A stretch of DNA of 64,000 nucleotides from Acanthosepion esculentum (GCA_964036315.1 OZ038496.1:17230533-17294532), one strand, 5' to 3'; shown: positions 1 through 10,225, numbered from the stretch's first letter. Made by a program: numbers and translations. The notes: generated by a model not told the origin, from the sequence alone.

Positions 1-552
1 ATAAAAGATTAGGAAGGAAACCCCCATCAAAACTGGAAAGAGTGATAACAGCTACTGGGCTTGAGAAGAGAAAATAATGACATAATCAAGATGTTGACAT
101 TCCACACTACTTCAAATAAAAGATTAGGAAGGAAACCTCCATCAATACTGGAAAGAGTGATAACAGCTACTGGGCTTGAGAAGAGAAAATAATGACATAA
201 TCAAGATGTTAATATTCCACACTACTTCAAATAAAAGGTTAGGAAGGAAACCTGTCCATAATGGAAACCGTGATAACAGCTACTGGACTTGAAAATGCTG
301 CTTTCCTGAAAAATTGTTTTAAGAGAAAGATTTAATAGATTTCAACCAAAAGCAGTACTGGCTGCTTGGTCAATGAATGCCAAATGTTTCCTTGCAGGGA
401 AATGGATAATATTAACTATTATCATTGTTTTCTTTTTTTCTCTTAATTCCAAAGAATAAATGAAGCGCTTTACACATTTAAATACTTGATGCTAATTAAT
501 GAAACCCAACTAAGATCTGTTTTTATATTGTTGGTTCTAGTCTCTGTTGGGA
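1..552 (+). mobile_element. LINE 3' end with tandem ORF2 tail, left arm of a large inverted repeat
   Basis: A 115-bp unit repeats from 1, 116 and 231. One frame reads ...NNDIIKMLTFHTTSNKRLGRK... and ends in an EKRK-stop, a tail I associate with LINE endonuclease/reverse-transcriptase proteins. The last unit carries a frame-breaking deletion and then the apparent original C-terminus ending FLKNCFKRKI-stop at 333-335. Positions 336-552 look like 3'UTR. The whole segment recurs inverted at 3612-4110. The element is cut by the window edge, so the reverse transcriptase domain is not visible. Family assignment rests on similarity to the other copies in this window (15.9, 39.1, 48.0 kb) and on memory. 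Confidence 0.7.
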
Positions 553-949
553 TGACTGTGAAAGTATAAAATATTTGGCTGTTCAGAAAGTAAAAATGTG
601 TAGTGATTGCAACAAATAAATTACTAAACAATCTCCAAAGCCTATTACTAGACTATGTAGTAGTGTGGAATCAAAGTAAATTAATAATAAGAGAAATATT
701 AAAAGTTAAATAAGAAGAATACTTTAAAATACAGATAAGAATATTACTTAACAATATTTATATTGTAAAAAAAATAGTTAAATAAATATAGAATACTCCC
801 ATGATGCATCAGAGCAAGTGTTTTACTGACAAATGAAAGAAAAATCAAAAGTTTCTCTAACTTCATTTTGAACATCAAAAGAGGCAGACATCCTAGACAG
901 TTTTTTGATTAAACATGTTGCCACCAACAGCTAATCAAAATTTCTTTAT

Positions 950-954
<5 letters not shown>
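553..954. other. AT-rich spacer, nothing recognised
   Basis: No ORF, repeat or RNA motif that I can support; it separates the LINE arm from the first (TA)n tract. Confidence 0.6.
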
Positions 955-1004
<50 letters not shown>

Positions 1005-1045
1005 TGTGTGTGTGTGTTATTATTATTGTTATTATGTATTATTTT
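955..1045. repeat. (TA)n-(GT)n-(TTA)n compound microsatellite
   Basis: About 46 bp of TA is followed by about 16 bp of GT and a short TTA-rich run. Confidence 0.95.
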
Positions 1046-1282
1046 AATACCTATACTCTGGTGGTGTGAAAAAAACTGGATAATACAATTTGTAAATAAA
1101 AACATATTTGAATAAAATGATATCAGGGGAAAAAATTCAGTAAAAATGTAAAGACTAAGGACATCCATATTTGTTGAAAATAATCAATTAGCACTGCAAT
1201 GCCTAGCCAAAAATAAAACACCGACAGAGTAAATTAAGCAAAAACATAAATGTGCTCAATACACTAAGTAGAGCAAAATTTA

Positions 1283-1405
1283 AAATACCTAGCGAGCCAG
1301 AAACTACCTACCAATGTTTCACCTAACGGATCTTAGTGAGCCAGTAGTACCCTGAAGATTCGTTAGGTGAAACCTTGGTAGGTTGGTTCTGGCTTACTAG
1401 CTTTT
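1283..1405. repeat. Short inverted repeat carrying a pair of hammerhead-like motifs
   Basis: The arm at about 1288-1330 and the arm at about 1355-1400 are near reverse complements (AGCCAGAAACTACC... against ...GGTTCTGGCT). The plus-strand half holds a hammerhead-like core (separate entry). The minus-strand half keeps GAAA and a UCC-GUUA-GGU stem II but has lost a base in the CUGANGA box. A (TA)n tract follows directly. The same repeat family occurs at 35053-35317. Confidence 0.6.
1348..1383 (+). ncRNA. Hammerhead-like ribozyme motif, class C
   Basis: Type I layout. Stem I ACC (1349-1351) pairs with GGT (1381-1383). Core CTGAAGA is at 1352-1358. Stem II is TTC-GTTA-GGT (1359-1368) with weak pairs, GAAA is at 1369-1372, stem III is ACC-TT-GGT (1372-1379), and the cleavage site follows A1380. 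All invariant core positions match the hammerhead consensus. Stems II and III are short and stem III has only a 2-nt loop, so activity as a monomer is doubtful. The second copy at 35277-35314 supports conservation. Confidence 0.5.
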
Positions 1406-1409
1406 TATT

Positions 1410-1412
<3 letters not shown>

Positions 1413-1463
<51 letters not shown>
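1413..1463. repeat. (TA)n microsatellite
   Basis: About 50 bp of uninterrupted TA, directly left of the mariner insertion. Confidence 0.95.
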
Positions 1464-1467
<4 letters not shown>

Positions 1468-2750
1468 CAAGGTAACCAAAAAAGTTCTGTCAGTTTTTAA
1501 AGGAAAAAAAAAACGCTTCACAATATGTGTAACTTATATTTAGTCTTTGAAGTAATCAACATCGGCATCCAGCACCTTCTGCCAACATGTCTCCAGCTGT
1601 TCAATGCCCTTGCGGTAGAACTCGGGAGGTTTTGACGCAAAGAAGTCCGTGAGGGCTTTGCGCAAGTCTGCTTCATTGGTGAAGGATTTCCCACGAAAGA
1701 TGATTATCCAGGGAGTGGAAGAGGTGGTAATCGGATGGCACAAGATCAGGTGAATAAGTTGGATGGCACAAAGTCTCCCACCCAAGTTGCTGTATGGTAT
1801 CCCTGACCACTCACATGACATGCGGCCTGGCGTTGTCATGGAGGAAAAGCACACCTTTGCGATTCACCAGTGCTGGCTCCTTCTGGCGCAATGCCTGTTG
1901 CACACGTTTCAATTGTTGCGAGTATAGGTCTCCAGTGACTGTTTGGCCCGTTGGTAGCAGTTCATAATGAACCACTTGGCGACCTGTCCACCAGACACAA
2001 AGCATAATCTTGTGTGGGTGCATAGGCGGTCTTGCAGTGTGAGGGACAGCATCCTGAGGAGACAACCAATGTCTGGAATGCTTGGGAGTTTCATACAGAA
2101 CCCACTTTTCATCACTGGTAAGCACTCGATTGAATAAGGATGTGGTACAGTGGCGAGAAAGCAGCGATACGCAGGCTGCCACTCGTTGTCCCTTGTGGAC
2201 CTCCAACAGTGTTTGCAGAACCCACTTGTTCAGTTTGTACGTCTTACCTAGGCAGTGCAGGTGAAATCTACCTGTTTCATCGGAAACGTTGAACTGTCTT
2301 GCAAGTTCACCACACATTAGACTACTGTCCTCTTCAATGGCCGCCTTCAGGACTCCGTCATTCAAGACCTGTGGTCATCCACTGTGAGGCTCATCATGGA
2401 GAGACAAATCTCCTGACTTGTATTTTTGAAACCAACGCCTTGCAGTACGTTCATCCACAGCACTATCCCCAAACGCTTGACATATGCGGCGACTTGATGC
2501 AGCTGCTGATAAGTCCACTTTGAAGTCGTAAAGCAAACAGCCCCGAATGAGATCTCTAGACACTTCTATCCTTCTCACAGCTGTCCGGCTTATAACTGAT
2601 GGCCGGGCACGGTGCGCGTGTTTTTTTATAACGTCTGATGTTCCTACTTCCGGCTGTCCGAATTTGAAAACAATTGCTACACGCATTTCGTATATATTTC
2701 AACTTTATTCAATGACTAATCAAAAAATCAGAACTTTTTTGGTTACCTTG
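1468..2750 (-). mobile_element. mariner-family DNA transposon, near full length
   Basis: The ends are perfect 22-bp inverted repeats beginning CAAGGTAACCAAAAAAG, flanked by TA on both sides (1466-1467 and 2751-2752), the mariner target-site signature. The length of 1283 bp matches autonomous mariners. It lies between (TA)n tracts, so the TA target choice is visible. Its transposase gene runs on the minus strand and is broken. Confidence 0.9.
1540..2686 (-). pseudogene. mariner transposase pseudogene (SETMAR-like family)
   Basis: A cut-and-paste DDD transposase. It starts at ATG 2686 (MRVAIVFKFG). An N-terminal helix-turn-helix region contains RRICQAFGDSAVDERTARRW. The catalytic block shows LTSDEKWVLY (first Asp), LHDNARPH (second Asp) and YSPDLVPSDYHLF (third Asp), the DD34D pattern of mariners. 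The C-terminus is ...CWQKVLDADVDYFKD-stop at 1540. Damage visible: an in-frame TGA at 2375-2377, a TGA right after the second Asp motif near 1809, and a frameshift near 1700. Otherwise the family length of about 345 residues is preserved, so the decay is modest. Confidence 0.88.
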
Positions 2751-2857
<107 letters not shown>

Positions 2858-2859
2858 GC

Positions 2860-3611
2860 TCCATAAGGCTCAAGAAACACCACCTTTACTCCGGCTGCAG
2901 CACATATAGTGCCTGATACTGGATTATGGGATTCATGATCGTGAGATATATATACATATATATGCAACTTCTTTATTTCTGTATGTGTATATATATATAT
3001 ATGTGTGTGTGTGTTTGTGCGTGTACATGTGTGTGTTCTTTAAAATATACAATCATGTAGTGCACTAAAGCATTTTAATGTTTTTGTCTATGCTTATTTC
3101 ATTGTATTTCATATAAGATTTTATTTGTAGTATTATAATCCTGTTTGTGGCCTGATGATACCTTTTCATCACCCCCACCTCAAAGTACATATGTATAAAA
3201 AATTAATTCTTTCAAGGCAAATGCATTACCAGAACACCCACAAGAAATGTTATAACTAGAAATGATATATGTAGAATAACAGGCTGTGGTTAAGTGAAAT
3301 TGGCAAAACTGATAACCAAATGGAACTGACAAATTTTCCAGTAAACAATAAGAAAAAGAAGAGGGAAAAATAAAACTAAGCAAACAATTTATATGCAAGT
3401 CAAAAGTAGGAAAAGCAACAGTAATAAGGAAAAAAGTTCACAAAGTAAGAATGGTATTAACATGCAAAAGGGTTACTATCAAGTGATTGTTGTGTTCTGA
3501 CTTCAAAACAAGAAAGAACAAAAATATAGTGGATTTTATTGGTTAAGAAGAAATCCCAGCATGCATCTGCATCATTTGTCTATAAATTTGGGGAGAGGGA
3601 TACTTTTGCAG
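2860..3611. other. Spacer with short TA/TG runs, nothing recognised
   Basis: Includes TA/TG runs near 2946-3035. No coding or RNA signal that I can support. Confidence 0.5.
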
Positions 3612-4110
3612 TAATTCCAACAGAGACTAGAACCAACAATATAAAAACAGATCTTAGTTGGGTTTCATTAATTAGCATCAAGTATTTAAATGTGTAAAGC
3701 ACTTCATTTATTCTTTGGAATTAAGAGAAAAAAGAAAACAATGATAATAGTTAATATTAGCCATTGCCCTACAAGGAAATATTTGGCATTCATTGACCAA
3801 GCAGCCAGTACTGCTTTTGGTTGAAATCTATCAAATCTTTCTCTTCAAACAATTTTTCAGGAAAAAAACATTTTCAAGTCCAGTAGCTGTTATCACGCTT
3901 TCCATTATTGACAGGTTTCCTTCCTAACCTTTTATTTGAAGTAGTGTGGAATTTGAACATCTTGATTATGTCATTATTTTCTCTTCTCAAGCCCAGCAGC
4001 TGTTACTATGCTTTCCATTATTGTCAGAGGTTTCCTTACTAATCTTTTATTTGAAGTAGTGTGGAATATCAACTGATTATGTCATTATTTTCTCTTCTCA
4101 AGCCCAGTAA
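3612..4110 (-). mobile_element. LINE 3' end with tandem ORF2 tail, right arm of the inverted repeat
   Basis: Reverse complement of 1-552: the 3'UTR starts near 3614, and the ORF2 tail repeats with a period of about 111-114 bp (units starting near 3876, 3990 and 4101). Differences from the left arm are scattered substitutions and small indels, so this is an old duplicate or an independent insertion. The two LINE 3' ends face each other across about 3.06 kb. Confidence 0.8.
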
Positions 4111-5460
4111 CGTTTAAACAAAATAGATTAATCCATTTTGTAACAATATATATATATATTTAATTTCTAAAAACTTTGCCAAACTCCCACATGTCAAATA
4201 AATAAGAAAAAAATATACAGAGGAATATCATTTTCATCACTTTTATGTAATGTACAGAGCATACGAGATATGATCAAAAAGTATGATGACTGTTGCTATG
4301 GTAATGGGAGTACAGTGTGCATTGTGGAACTGCTTGACACAAATTGACCTCTGTCTTGCATGCACATTAAGTTATAATGTTCTCACTCATTTCTGTTACC
4401 TATAGGAGTGCTTGGAAGGAAAGTGTGTAGAGTGCGGTTGTCTCACTGCACAACAGAGATTCCATCAGTGACCATGGCTTGTGAACTGATATGTGCTGTA
4501 GTTTTCTTTTTATACTACAAAGCCAAATGCTTTTTGATCAGATGTAATTATTGTCAGTGAAATAGGCAGGTACATTTCTTGTGATTTTCTAAGAAGACAT
4601 CAGCTTCTTTAAATTGGCATACCTTTCCTAGACATATGTGATTATGACCATTCACGGATTCCTCTTTATTATTTGTGAAGTGTCTCACGTTCTTGGGGAA
4701 AGTTAGTGCAATAGTCTCCCATTGTCATCGCCACAGTTTGAAATTTCAATGTTTCTTCTTCTCTTAAACTGGTTGCTATGCAAACCTAGAGAGCCTAGTG
4801 CATCCTACTATTTAATCCATATCTGGGGAGAGAAGAGATGAATTCATGCCTTTTCGAAGGGCATTTGTGCAAAAGTGAACACTACAGATGAGCATGAAAT
4901 TTAAAATTGGCCCATCAATTCCATTTTCTGCTTTGATAACAGGTACACTACTCTCCACCACATCCTAAATATCATTTTATCAGTCATGAAATGATATGAA
5001 GTGAACAGATGAAGAAGTTTCTTGTTGGAAAAAGATGCTGAAAGAAGATGACTCCTCTCATAAAATTCCTCATTATTCTATAGCCAATGTGATCCAAATG
5101 TTTCCAAGCCAAAGGGAAGAAAAGAACATCAGTGCAAGATGATATCTTTGGGACTCAAGCCCAAAAAAGAATCATTTTCTTTCGTGTTTTTCTTCTTTTT
5201 CCTTTGAGGCTTTTTTCTTTTTCCTATTAATTCTCTGTCCCAAAAGGGGAGACATCATGAGGTTTGATCTTCTAAAAGGACAAGGAGAAAAATAGAAACC
5301 CAATAAAGGTTCACCTGAGAAGAAGGCTTGAAATGGAAAAACCTGGAAGTTGAATCTTCCTGGTGATATGAGTCAATAGAGGAATTTTGGTTTGGTATTT
5401 GCTTTTCAAAAATAGAAAATGTAATTTGTTACCAAGAATGACATTAGGCTTATTTCTATT
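4111..5460. other. Non-coding spacer; possible mariner end near 4264
   Basis: The stretch from about 4264 resembles the opening of a mariner inverted repeat (acgagatatgatcaaaaag) but no partner end or transposase was found. The rest shows no recognisable gene. Confidence 0.35.
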
Positions 5461-5468
5461 GCTATACA

Positions 5469-5469
<1 letters not shown>

Positions 5470-5504
<35 letters not shown>

Positions 5505-5530
5505 GGGAGAGAGAGTGAGAGAAAAAAGAG
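5470..5530. repeat. (GT)n and GA-rich microsatellite
   Basis: About 30 bp of GT followed by a GA-rich stretch. Confidence 0.9.
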
Positions 5531-5559
5531 AGTTAGACTGAAGTGTATATTTGTATATA

Positions 5560-5605
5560 AGGGAGTGCTGAAAAATTCTCAGCCCAATCCAATTCACAAA
5601 ATCTA

Positions 5606-5608
<3 letters not shown>
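5560..5608. mobile_element. mariner-like terminal fragment
   Basis: gggagtgctgaaaaattc resembles a mariner terminus of the family also seen at 31198-31366. It stops at a (TA)n tract and no partner end is present. Confidence 0.3.
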
Positions 5609-5676
<68 letters not shown>

Positions 5677-5767
5677 ATGTTATTATAGTGGACACTGTAA
5701 TACAATAAGTAATTTTAATGTAGAATTAAAAATACACGCACACACACATATATATATATGTGTGTGC

Positions 5768-5808
<41 letters not shown>

Positions 5809-5950
5809 CAAGCAAGCATTCATATACAAATACACATATATATAGTCGGTAGTGTAAGAAAAACGGTGCCCAATGTTAAATAACAGCTGTTTAATTTAAT
5901 AAGAAAAATACCTATCTTACATTAATTGAGTGAGAGAGAGAGAGAGAGAG
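5609..5950. repeat. Cluster of (TA)n, (TG)n and (GA)n tracts
   Basis: TA at 5609-5672 and 5771-5806, GA at 5932-5950. The piece after the first tract (about 5673-5700) matches the SINE tail family at 33394, 36718 and 37316. Confidence 0.85.
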
Positions 5951-6091
5951 AAGAATGCAGAAGTAGATATATAATAATGAAAAACAGAATGCATTGATTA
6001 TACAAACATATCAGTATACTATAATGGTATAATACTTAATTTATAAATACTTTGCAGCTTCCTGTATATATATATATAAATATATATATAT

Positions 6092-6258
6092 TGGTGTCTT
6101 TAGGCAGCAATCCTTCTTTCAAGCACATTTCATTGAATACACAGACAAGGTGCTTTGATTTGTTTTTTTATACAATTTCTCAAGCGATCTAATATTTTTT
6201 TTCTTTTCAGATGATAAATTATATAAAAACTGTGCAAATGTTTATTTCTTTTTTCCAA
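6092..6258 (-). mobile_element. PLE-associated terminal block
   Basis: tatttggcagcaatcc-type sequence followed by ...TTTCATT... and ...TATAAAAACTGT...GCTTTCGGCT. The same block recurs at 8106, 11960, 12140, 31556, 31926 and 38976. On the opposite strand it follows PLE reverse-transcriptase coding in the 22.9-kb copy, so I infer a Penelope-like terminal (pLTR-like) sequence. Confidence 0.5.
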
Positions 6259-6268
6259 GTGCTTTCGG

Positions 6269-6270
<2 letters not shown>

Positions 6271-6300
<30 letters not shown>

Positions 6301-6574
6301 TTACATACAGGCCATTTAATTAAGTACATGTGAAAAAAATGTTCTTTTATACAAATTTCTCATTAGCCAATGACATGGCAGTAATTTAATTGATACAGGA
6401 ATTTAAAAATGGGCATGCCAACCTGGTGAATTTCATTTCATGCTTTAGTATGGGAAATAATGGCAATTTACAAAACATTGTCAAATCTATGCCAAGACAA
6501 ATAGAGGTGATTCTGAAGGCAAAAGAATGTATGACTTGGTATTAAAAGTGCATACTTAATAAACCTACGGTTAA

Positions 6575-6635
<61 letters not shown>

Positions 6636-6740
6636 GTTTACGAAAAACTAGGTAATCCGAATGGGTAGACCCAATGAGGATAAAATCCAGAGAGCTCAAT
6701 GTAAATGTATATGGAACCTTAAAGTAATCTGTTTTTATTT

Positions 6741-6793
<53 letters not shown>

Positions 6794-6854
6794 GCAGATA
6801 TGTATACATGTGCACATAATTGTGTGAGCATGAGAGAGAGTCAAGGATGTGTAG

Positions 6855-6907
<53 letters not shown>

Positions 6908-6993
6908 AAGACATTTTTTAGGTTTATACGTTCTTTTTATAGATACAAATAAAAAATGTCTTAAAATAATTGTCGGATTTTGTCCATTTCATA

Positions 6994-7047
<54 letters not shown>
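6271..7047. repeat. (TA)n-rich stretch with small hairpins
   Basis: TA tracts at 6271-6297, 6577-6632, 6744-6788, 6862-6904 and 7001-7047. Between the last two, about 6903-6966 forms a short inverted repeat (attttaagacatttttta / aaaaatgtcttaaaata). No gene. Confidence 0.85.
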
Positions 7048-7051
<4 letters not shown>

Positions 7052-7168
7052 AAAAATATGGAAAAGACAAAGCAAAATCTGAATATGCAAGTTTACTGTT
7101 TTAATTTAATATTTAACAGTAAACTTGCATATTCAGATTTTGCTTTTTCTTTTCCATATTTTTCATCA
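7047..7168. repeat. 54-bp-arm near-perfect palindrome
   Basis: The arms 7047-7100 and 7115-7168 match at 53 of 54 positions around a 14-nt loop. TA tracts lie on the left and close by on the right (7203 onward). Confidence 0.9.
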
Positions 7169-7201
7169 TACCGTCGGATCTACATCCACATATTTGCTTA
7201 C

Positions 7202-7202
<1 letters not shown>

Positions 7203-7245
<43 letters not shown>
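7203..7245. repeat. (TA)n-(GT)n microsatellite
   Basis: Compound dinucleotide tract bordering the next transposon. Confidence 0.9.
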
Positions 7246-7254
<9 letters not shown>

Positions 7255-8042
7255 CAGGTTGCGGTGGATAAATGGTTGCATTGTTTTTTGATTTCCTCAA
7301 CTGTACAGTATAGCCGGGTCAGTTGGGCATGCTGTACTGCTCAGCATTCATGCCAGTAGCTCCAATATGAACATTTCAGAGTATCTGGGTGTCAATCTGA
7401 TGATAGTGCATAGGATTTTGAAAGAGTTGGATGATATATCCAGTCAAGCTCATGGTGTTTGGAGTGATCACAAGTGATGGTGACATTATGCCTTCATCTT
7501 CCCACCAGCACTGAGACTCAGCACGGAGACCTACCTCAAGTGTCCTGCGGAGGTACTGCTACTCTGGGTCAAGAGGGTAGCTGCTGGAAGATCTTATGTC
7601 TGGCAACAGGACTTTGCACCATGTCACACAAGCATGAGAACCCAGTCCTAACTGTTGGACAATTTCAGTAACTGCATCACCCCTTACATCTGGTCACCTA
7701 ACTCTCCAGACAACAACTCCCTGATTATTACGTGTGGGGAGCAGCTGAACGTGAGACAAACAAAACTCATTGTAACATGAAAGATGAACTGAAAGCAAGG
7801 CAAGGATTATGGCAGCATTCACCAATTTAAACAAGGAGACCATCCAGAAGAATTGCAGGAGATTCCAAAGTCATCTGGAGGCCGCAGTTGAAGACAATAT
7901 CAATTTTTATTGAATAAATTTACTCTTTATTATTTCAAGAATATTTTTGTGTAAATTTTGGTAAATATATCTGCTAAAATGAGATGTTAGTGTTATTTTC
8001 ATTTTTGCCTAATTTAGACATTAATTTATCCATCGCAACCTG
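7255..8042 (+). mobile_element. Internally deleted Tc1/mariner-superfamily element
   Basis: Terminal inverted repeats CAGGTTGCGGTGGATAAAT and CAGGTTGCGATGGATAAAT (one mismatch), flanked by TA at 7253-7254 and 8043-8044. At 788 bp it is shorter than the usual 1.2-1.4 kb. Relatives start at 22245 and near 29392, and a 3' piece lies at 23777-24030. Confidence 0.85.
7390..7925 (+). pseudogene. Tc1/mariner-superfamily transposase relic
   Basis: Recognisable pieces: MVFGVITSDGDIMP near 7450-7490, then VWQQDFAPCHTS around the second catalytic Asp (near 7595-7630), then WSPNSPDNNSL, a decayed form of the NSPDCNPLDYYVWG block. The C-terminal part reads KARIMAAFTNLNKET-like. Several frameshifts and stops break it and the N-terminal DNA-binding region is absent. 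Same family as the relic at 22245-22919. Confidence 0.75.

Positions 8043-8044
<2 letters not shown>

Positions 8045-8105
<61 letters not shown>
8045..8105. repeat. (TA)n microsatellite
   Basis: About 60 bp of TA between the transposon end and a PLE block. Confidence 0.95.
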
Positions 8106-8109
<4 letters not shown>

Positions 8110-8276
8110 CTTCATTAAAAACGAATGACAAGTTGCATCACTTGAGTTTTTTATTCAAATTTTCTTGTGCTCTTACAATTTTTATCTTTTCTGGATTTTA
8201 ATTATGTAGAATTGTCCAGACGTTTTGTGTTTGATTGCTTTGGACTATACCTTTAACCATTATCAAGGATAATTTT
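8106..8276 (-). mobile_element. PLE-associated terminal block, single arm
   Basis: Opens with ggcttcattaaaaacg and ends near ccattatcaaggat, matching the terminal blocks at 31556-31776 and, inverted, 12140-12317. Confidence 0.5.
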
Positions 8277-8503
8277 ATTTTTACTTTTAAATGAATGTAT
8301 ATATTTTTTTTATGTAAGTATCCATACTGACAATATTAATAGCCAAACTAATGGAGTAAGTATGAGAAATCCACTTGGACCATGCTTCTCAAACTACTAT
8401 ATGTCTCATGTTGAAAACATGGTATTTAAAAAAGTTACTCGACTTAAAATATGCTTTTAATGAAACTTGTATAAAACAGGGATTGCTGCCCAAATACATA
8501 ATG

Positions 8504-8510
<7 letters not shown>

Positions 8511-8561
<51 letters not shown>
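8511..8561. repeat. (TA)n microsatellite inside the PLE block
   Basis: It occupies the same place as the TA tract at 23146-23183 in the sister copy but differs in length. Confidence 0.95.
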
Positions 8562-8564
<3 letters not shown>

Positions 8565-8676
8565 CCTTTTCTTACATATATAAGAGTACCCAATTTTGAA
8601 TACATTTTAAAGTTACTTTTATTGTACACACATATATATATATATATAAAAGTGGACATGGAAGTCAGCACTTAGA

Positions 8677-8714
8677 GGCGACAGTCTGTTTCATGCTAGT
8701 ACAATTGTCAGGCC
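8677..8714 (-). ncRNA. Hammerhead-like motif, class B, minus half of dimer
   Basis: On the minus strand, stem I GGC pairs with GCC, the core is CTGACAA (consensus CUGANGA, so invariant G8 is changed to A), then a weak stem II, GAAA, stem III ACA-GAC-UGU, and the cleavage site after C opposite 8680. The G-to-A change is what CpG decay of CUGACGA would give, and the 24.4-kb copy still has CUGACGA. Confidence 0.4.
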
Positions 8715-8761
8715 TGACAAATGCACTAACATGAAACAGACTGTCGCCTCTAAGTGCTGAC
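8707..8761 (+). ncRNA. Hammerhead-like motif, class B, plus half of dimer
   Basis: GTCA (8707-8710) plus GGC (8711-8713) pair with GCC (8746-8748) and TGAC (8758-8761) around an internal loop, as in type I hammerheads with a stem I loop. Core CTGACAA is at 8714-8720, stem II ATG-CACTAA-CAT at 8721-8732, GAAA at 8733-8736, stem III ACA-GAC-TGT at 8736-8744, with the cleavage site after C8745. The G8-to-A change should abolish or cripple cleavage. Confidence 0.45.
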
Positions 8762-9424
8762 TTCCATGTCCACTTTTATATTTACACACGCTCTATCTCT
8801 GATATTGAGCACTTTATCCCATAAATATAGCACACTTTAAGACTATATTTCTTTATATATATATATATATACATATAGTTTGGTAAAGAAAAAGTTAGTG
8901 TTCCATGATGTTACTATTTTTTATGATATTCTCATTGTTTGGTGTATTTCCTTTCAGTTAAATGTTCAAACTCTGTTAAGAAAAAAAATCTAGCCAAAAT
9001 CTATTGTTATATTTTCAAATTGTGGGTAAAAACTTAAACTCAATTCATTAAATTTAGAAAAAATATTTTAGAACACAAAATTTTAAAAGTAATTTCAAAA
9101 TATATATTTGAAATATTTTAATATTTGGATAAGTATTTCCTTGGTTGATTTTACTGTAGCATCTGACAGCACATATGTTACTAAAGCTAATTTAATTTAT
9201 TCTATTTTTATTGGAAGAACATGACTGCAGGAATTTGTTATGTTTTCATTGGCAAATTATGTGAAAACATTTCATGCCGGTCGAAATTGGTAGTTAAAAA
9301 TAAAACAATAATGCTTTGACAACTCTTCACTTTTTGCTGTTCAAAATTATAAAACTATAGGCATTATTCCATGTATTATATATTCTCATCTACTTCTTCT
9401 GTGTATCTGCTGTATAAATTAATG

Positions 9425-9660
9425 ACATGGACGATCATGGCTCTCCACAACTTCCTATCCTTTCTGGCTCTCAATAAAATTTGCCTTTTTACAATCTTTC
9501 CTACCTCCATTTCCAGCATCCATTCACACAAGCTCATCATGTATTATTCCATGTATTTTCTTTTCTCCTTAGTCTTATTCTATGTGCTGTATGTTTTCAC
9601 AACATAAGCGATTAGGGCTCTCCACAACTTCCTTTCTTTTATAGCTCTTGGTAACATTTA
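9425..9660 (-). pseudogene. LINE ORF2 C-terminal fragments (minus)
   Basis: Reverse-strand reading gives two short RKLWRAMI-like tails (about 9425-9560 and 9605-9660), the very C-terminus of the LINE family that reads MRKEGLENLILTG elsewhere. They point towards the plus-strand copy at 9715. Confidence 0.5.
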
Positions 9661-9714
9661 TCTTTTTACCATGTCCCCCATTTCTGCCAGCCATTCACAC
9701 AAACACTTCAAGTA

Positions 9715-9999
9715 GGTGGCCCGTGAATTCAGGAAGAGGCAGCTGAAGTTTCTGGGGCATATGATGAGAAAGGAGGGCCTGGAGAATCTGATACTCACAG
9801 GTTGAATAGAGGGAAAGATAGACAAGGGAAAACAAGGCATGACATACCTAGTGGACTTAAGTGAATGACAGAATGTGGTCTAGGACAGGTAGCAGAGGGA
9901 AGGAACTTGTTGAGAGCTGCAAGGGATAGAAGGAGGTGGAGAGCCATGATCGCCAACGTCCTGAAAGGACATGGCACATAGAAAGAATCTTCTTTATAT
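9715..9999 (+). pseudogene. LINE ORF2 C-terminal fragment (MRKEGLEN family)
   Basis: Reads RQLKFLGHMMRKEGLENL, then a stop, IEGKIDKGKQGMTYLVDLSE, a short frame slip, and LLRAARDRRRWRAMIANVL ending at a TAG near 9999. This is the C-terminal end, downstream of the reverse transcriptase, of a non-LTR retrotransposon family seen also at 15.5, 33.5, 34.7, 43-45 and 63 kb. No RT catalytic block is present. Confidence 0.75.
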
Positions 10000-10129
10000 T
10001 GCAGCCAATATCTTCTCTGGGCATCTATATTAGATCTAAACAATTTGAAAGTGATTTGTATAAAATATATAATATCTTATTTGCCTTATTTGCTTGTGGA
10101 CTATTTTCCTAGTTTTTTGTTTTTGTTAT

Positions 10130-10225
10130 CACAATGTTTAGGCCGTTGCACTCTCCTGCCTTCACTAAGTGTTTGTGAGTCCAGGTAACCTTCAGGGAAT
10201 TTCAAACTGAACCCTTTATTTAATC
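10130..10225 (-). mobile_element. SINE 3' fragment
   Basis: Minus-strand relative of the SINE family at 60.4 kb (matching the part around tgaagaaggcc...ggccgaaa), heavily decayed. Confidence 0.4.

Larger units (their letters stand above)
8645..8857. mobile_element. Hammerhead-bearing insert (class B element, inverted dimer)
   Basis: A palindrome with about 50-bp arms (8645-8695 and 8730-8779) followed by a tail with gctctatctctgatattg and catatttatcccat-type sequence. Copies of the tail occur at 11868-11946 and 24272-24345. (TA)n flanks both sides. It is absent from the orthologous-looking site in the 23.2-kb copy of the PLE block. Confidence 0.7.
8277..9345 (+). mobile_element. Penelope-like element block, copy 1 (RT motif plus 3' region)
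   Basis: About 8330-8440 encodes the decayed reverse-transcriptase motif that reads QTNGVSMRNPLGP in the sister copy, which fits the PLE pattern of a Gln-x-x-Gly-Val-Met-Pro-Leu-Gly-Pro block. A 3' sequence shared almost base for base with 22920-23776 follows. Relative to that copy, this one contains an extra insert at about 8645-8857 with hammerhead-like motifs. Confidence 0.7.
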
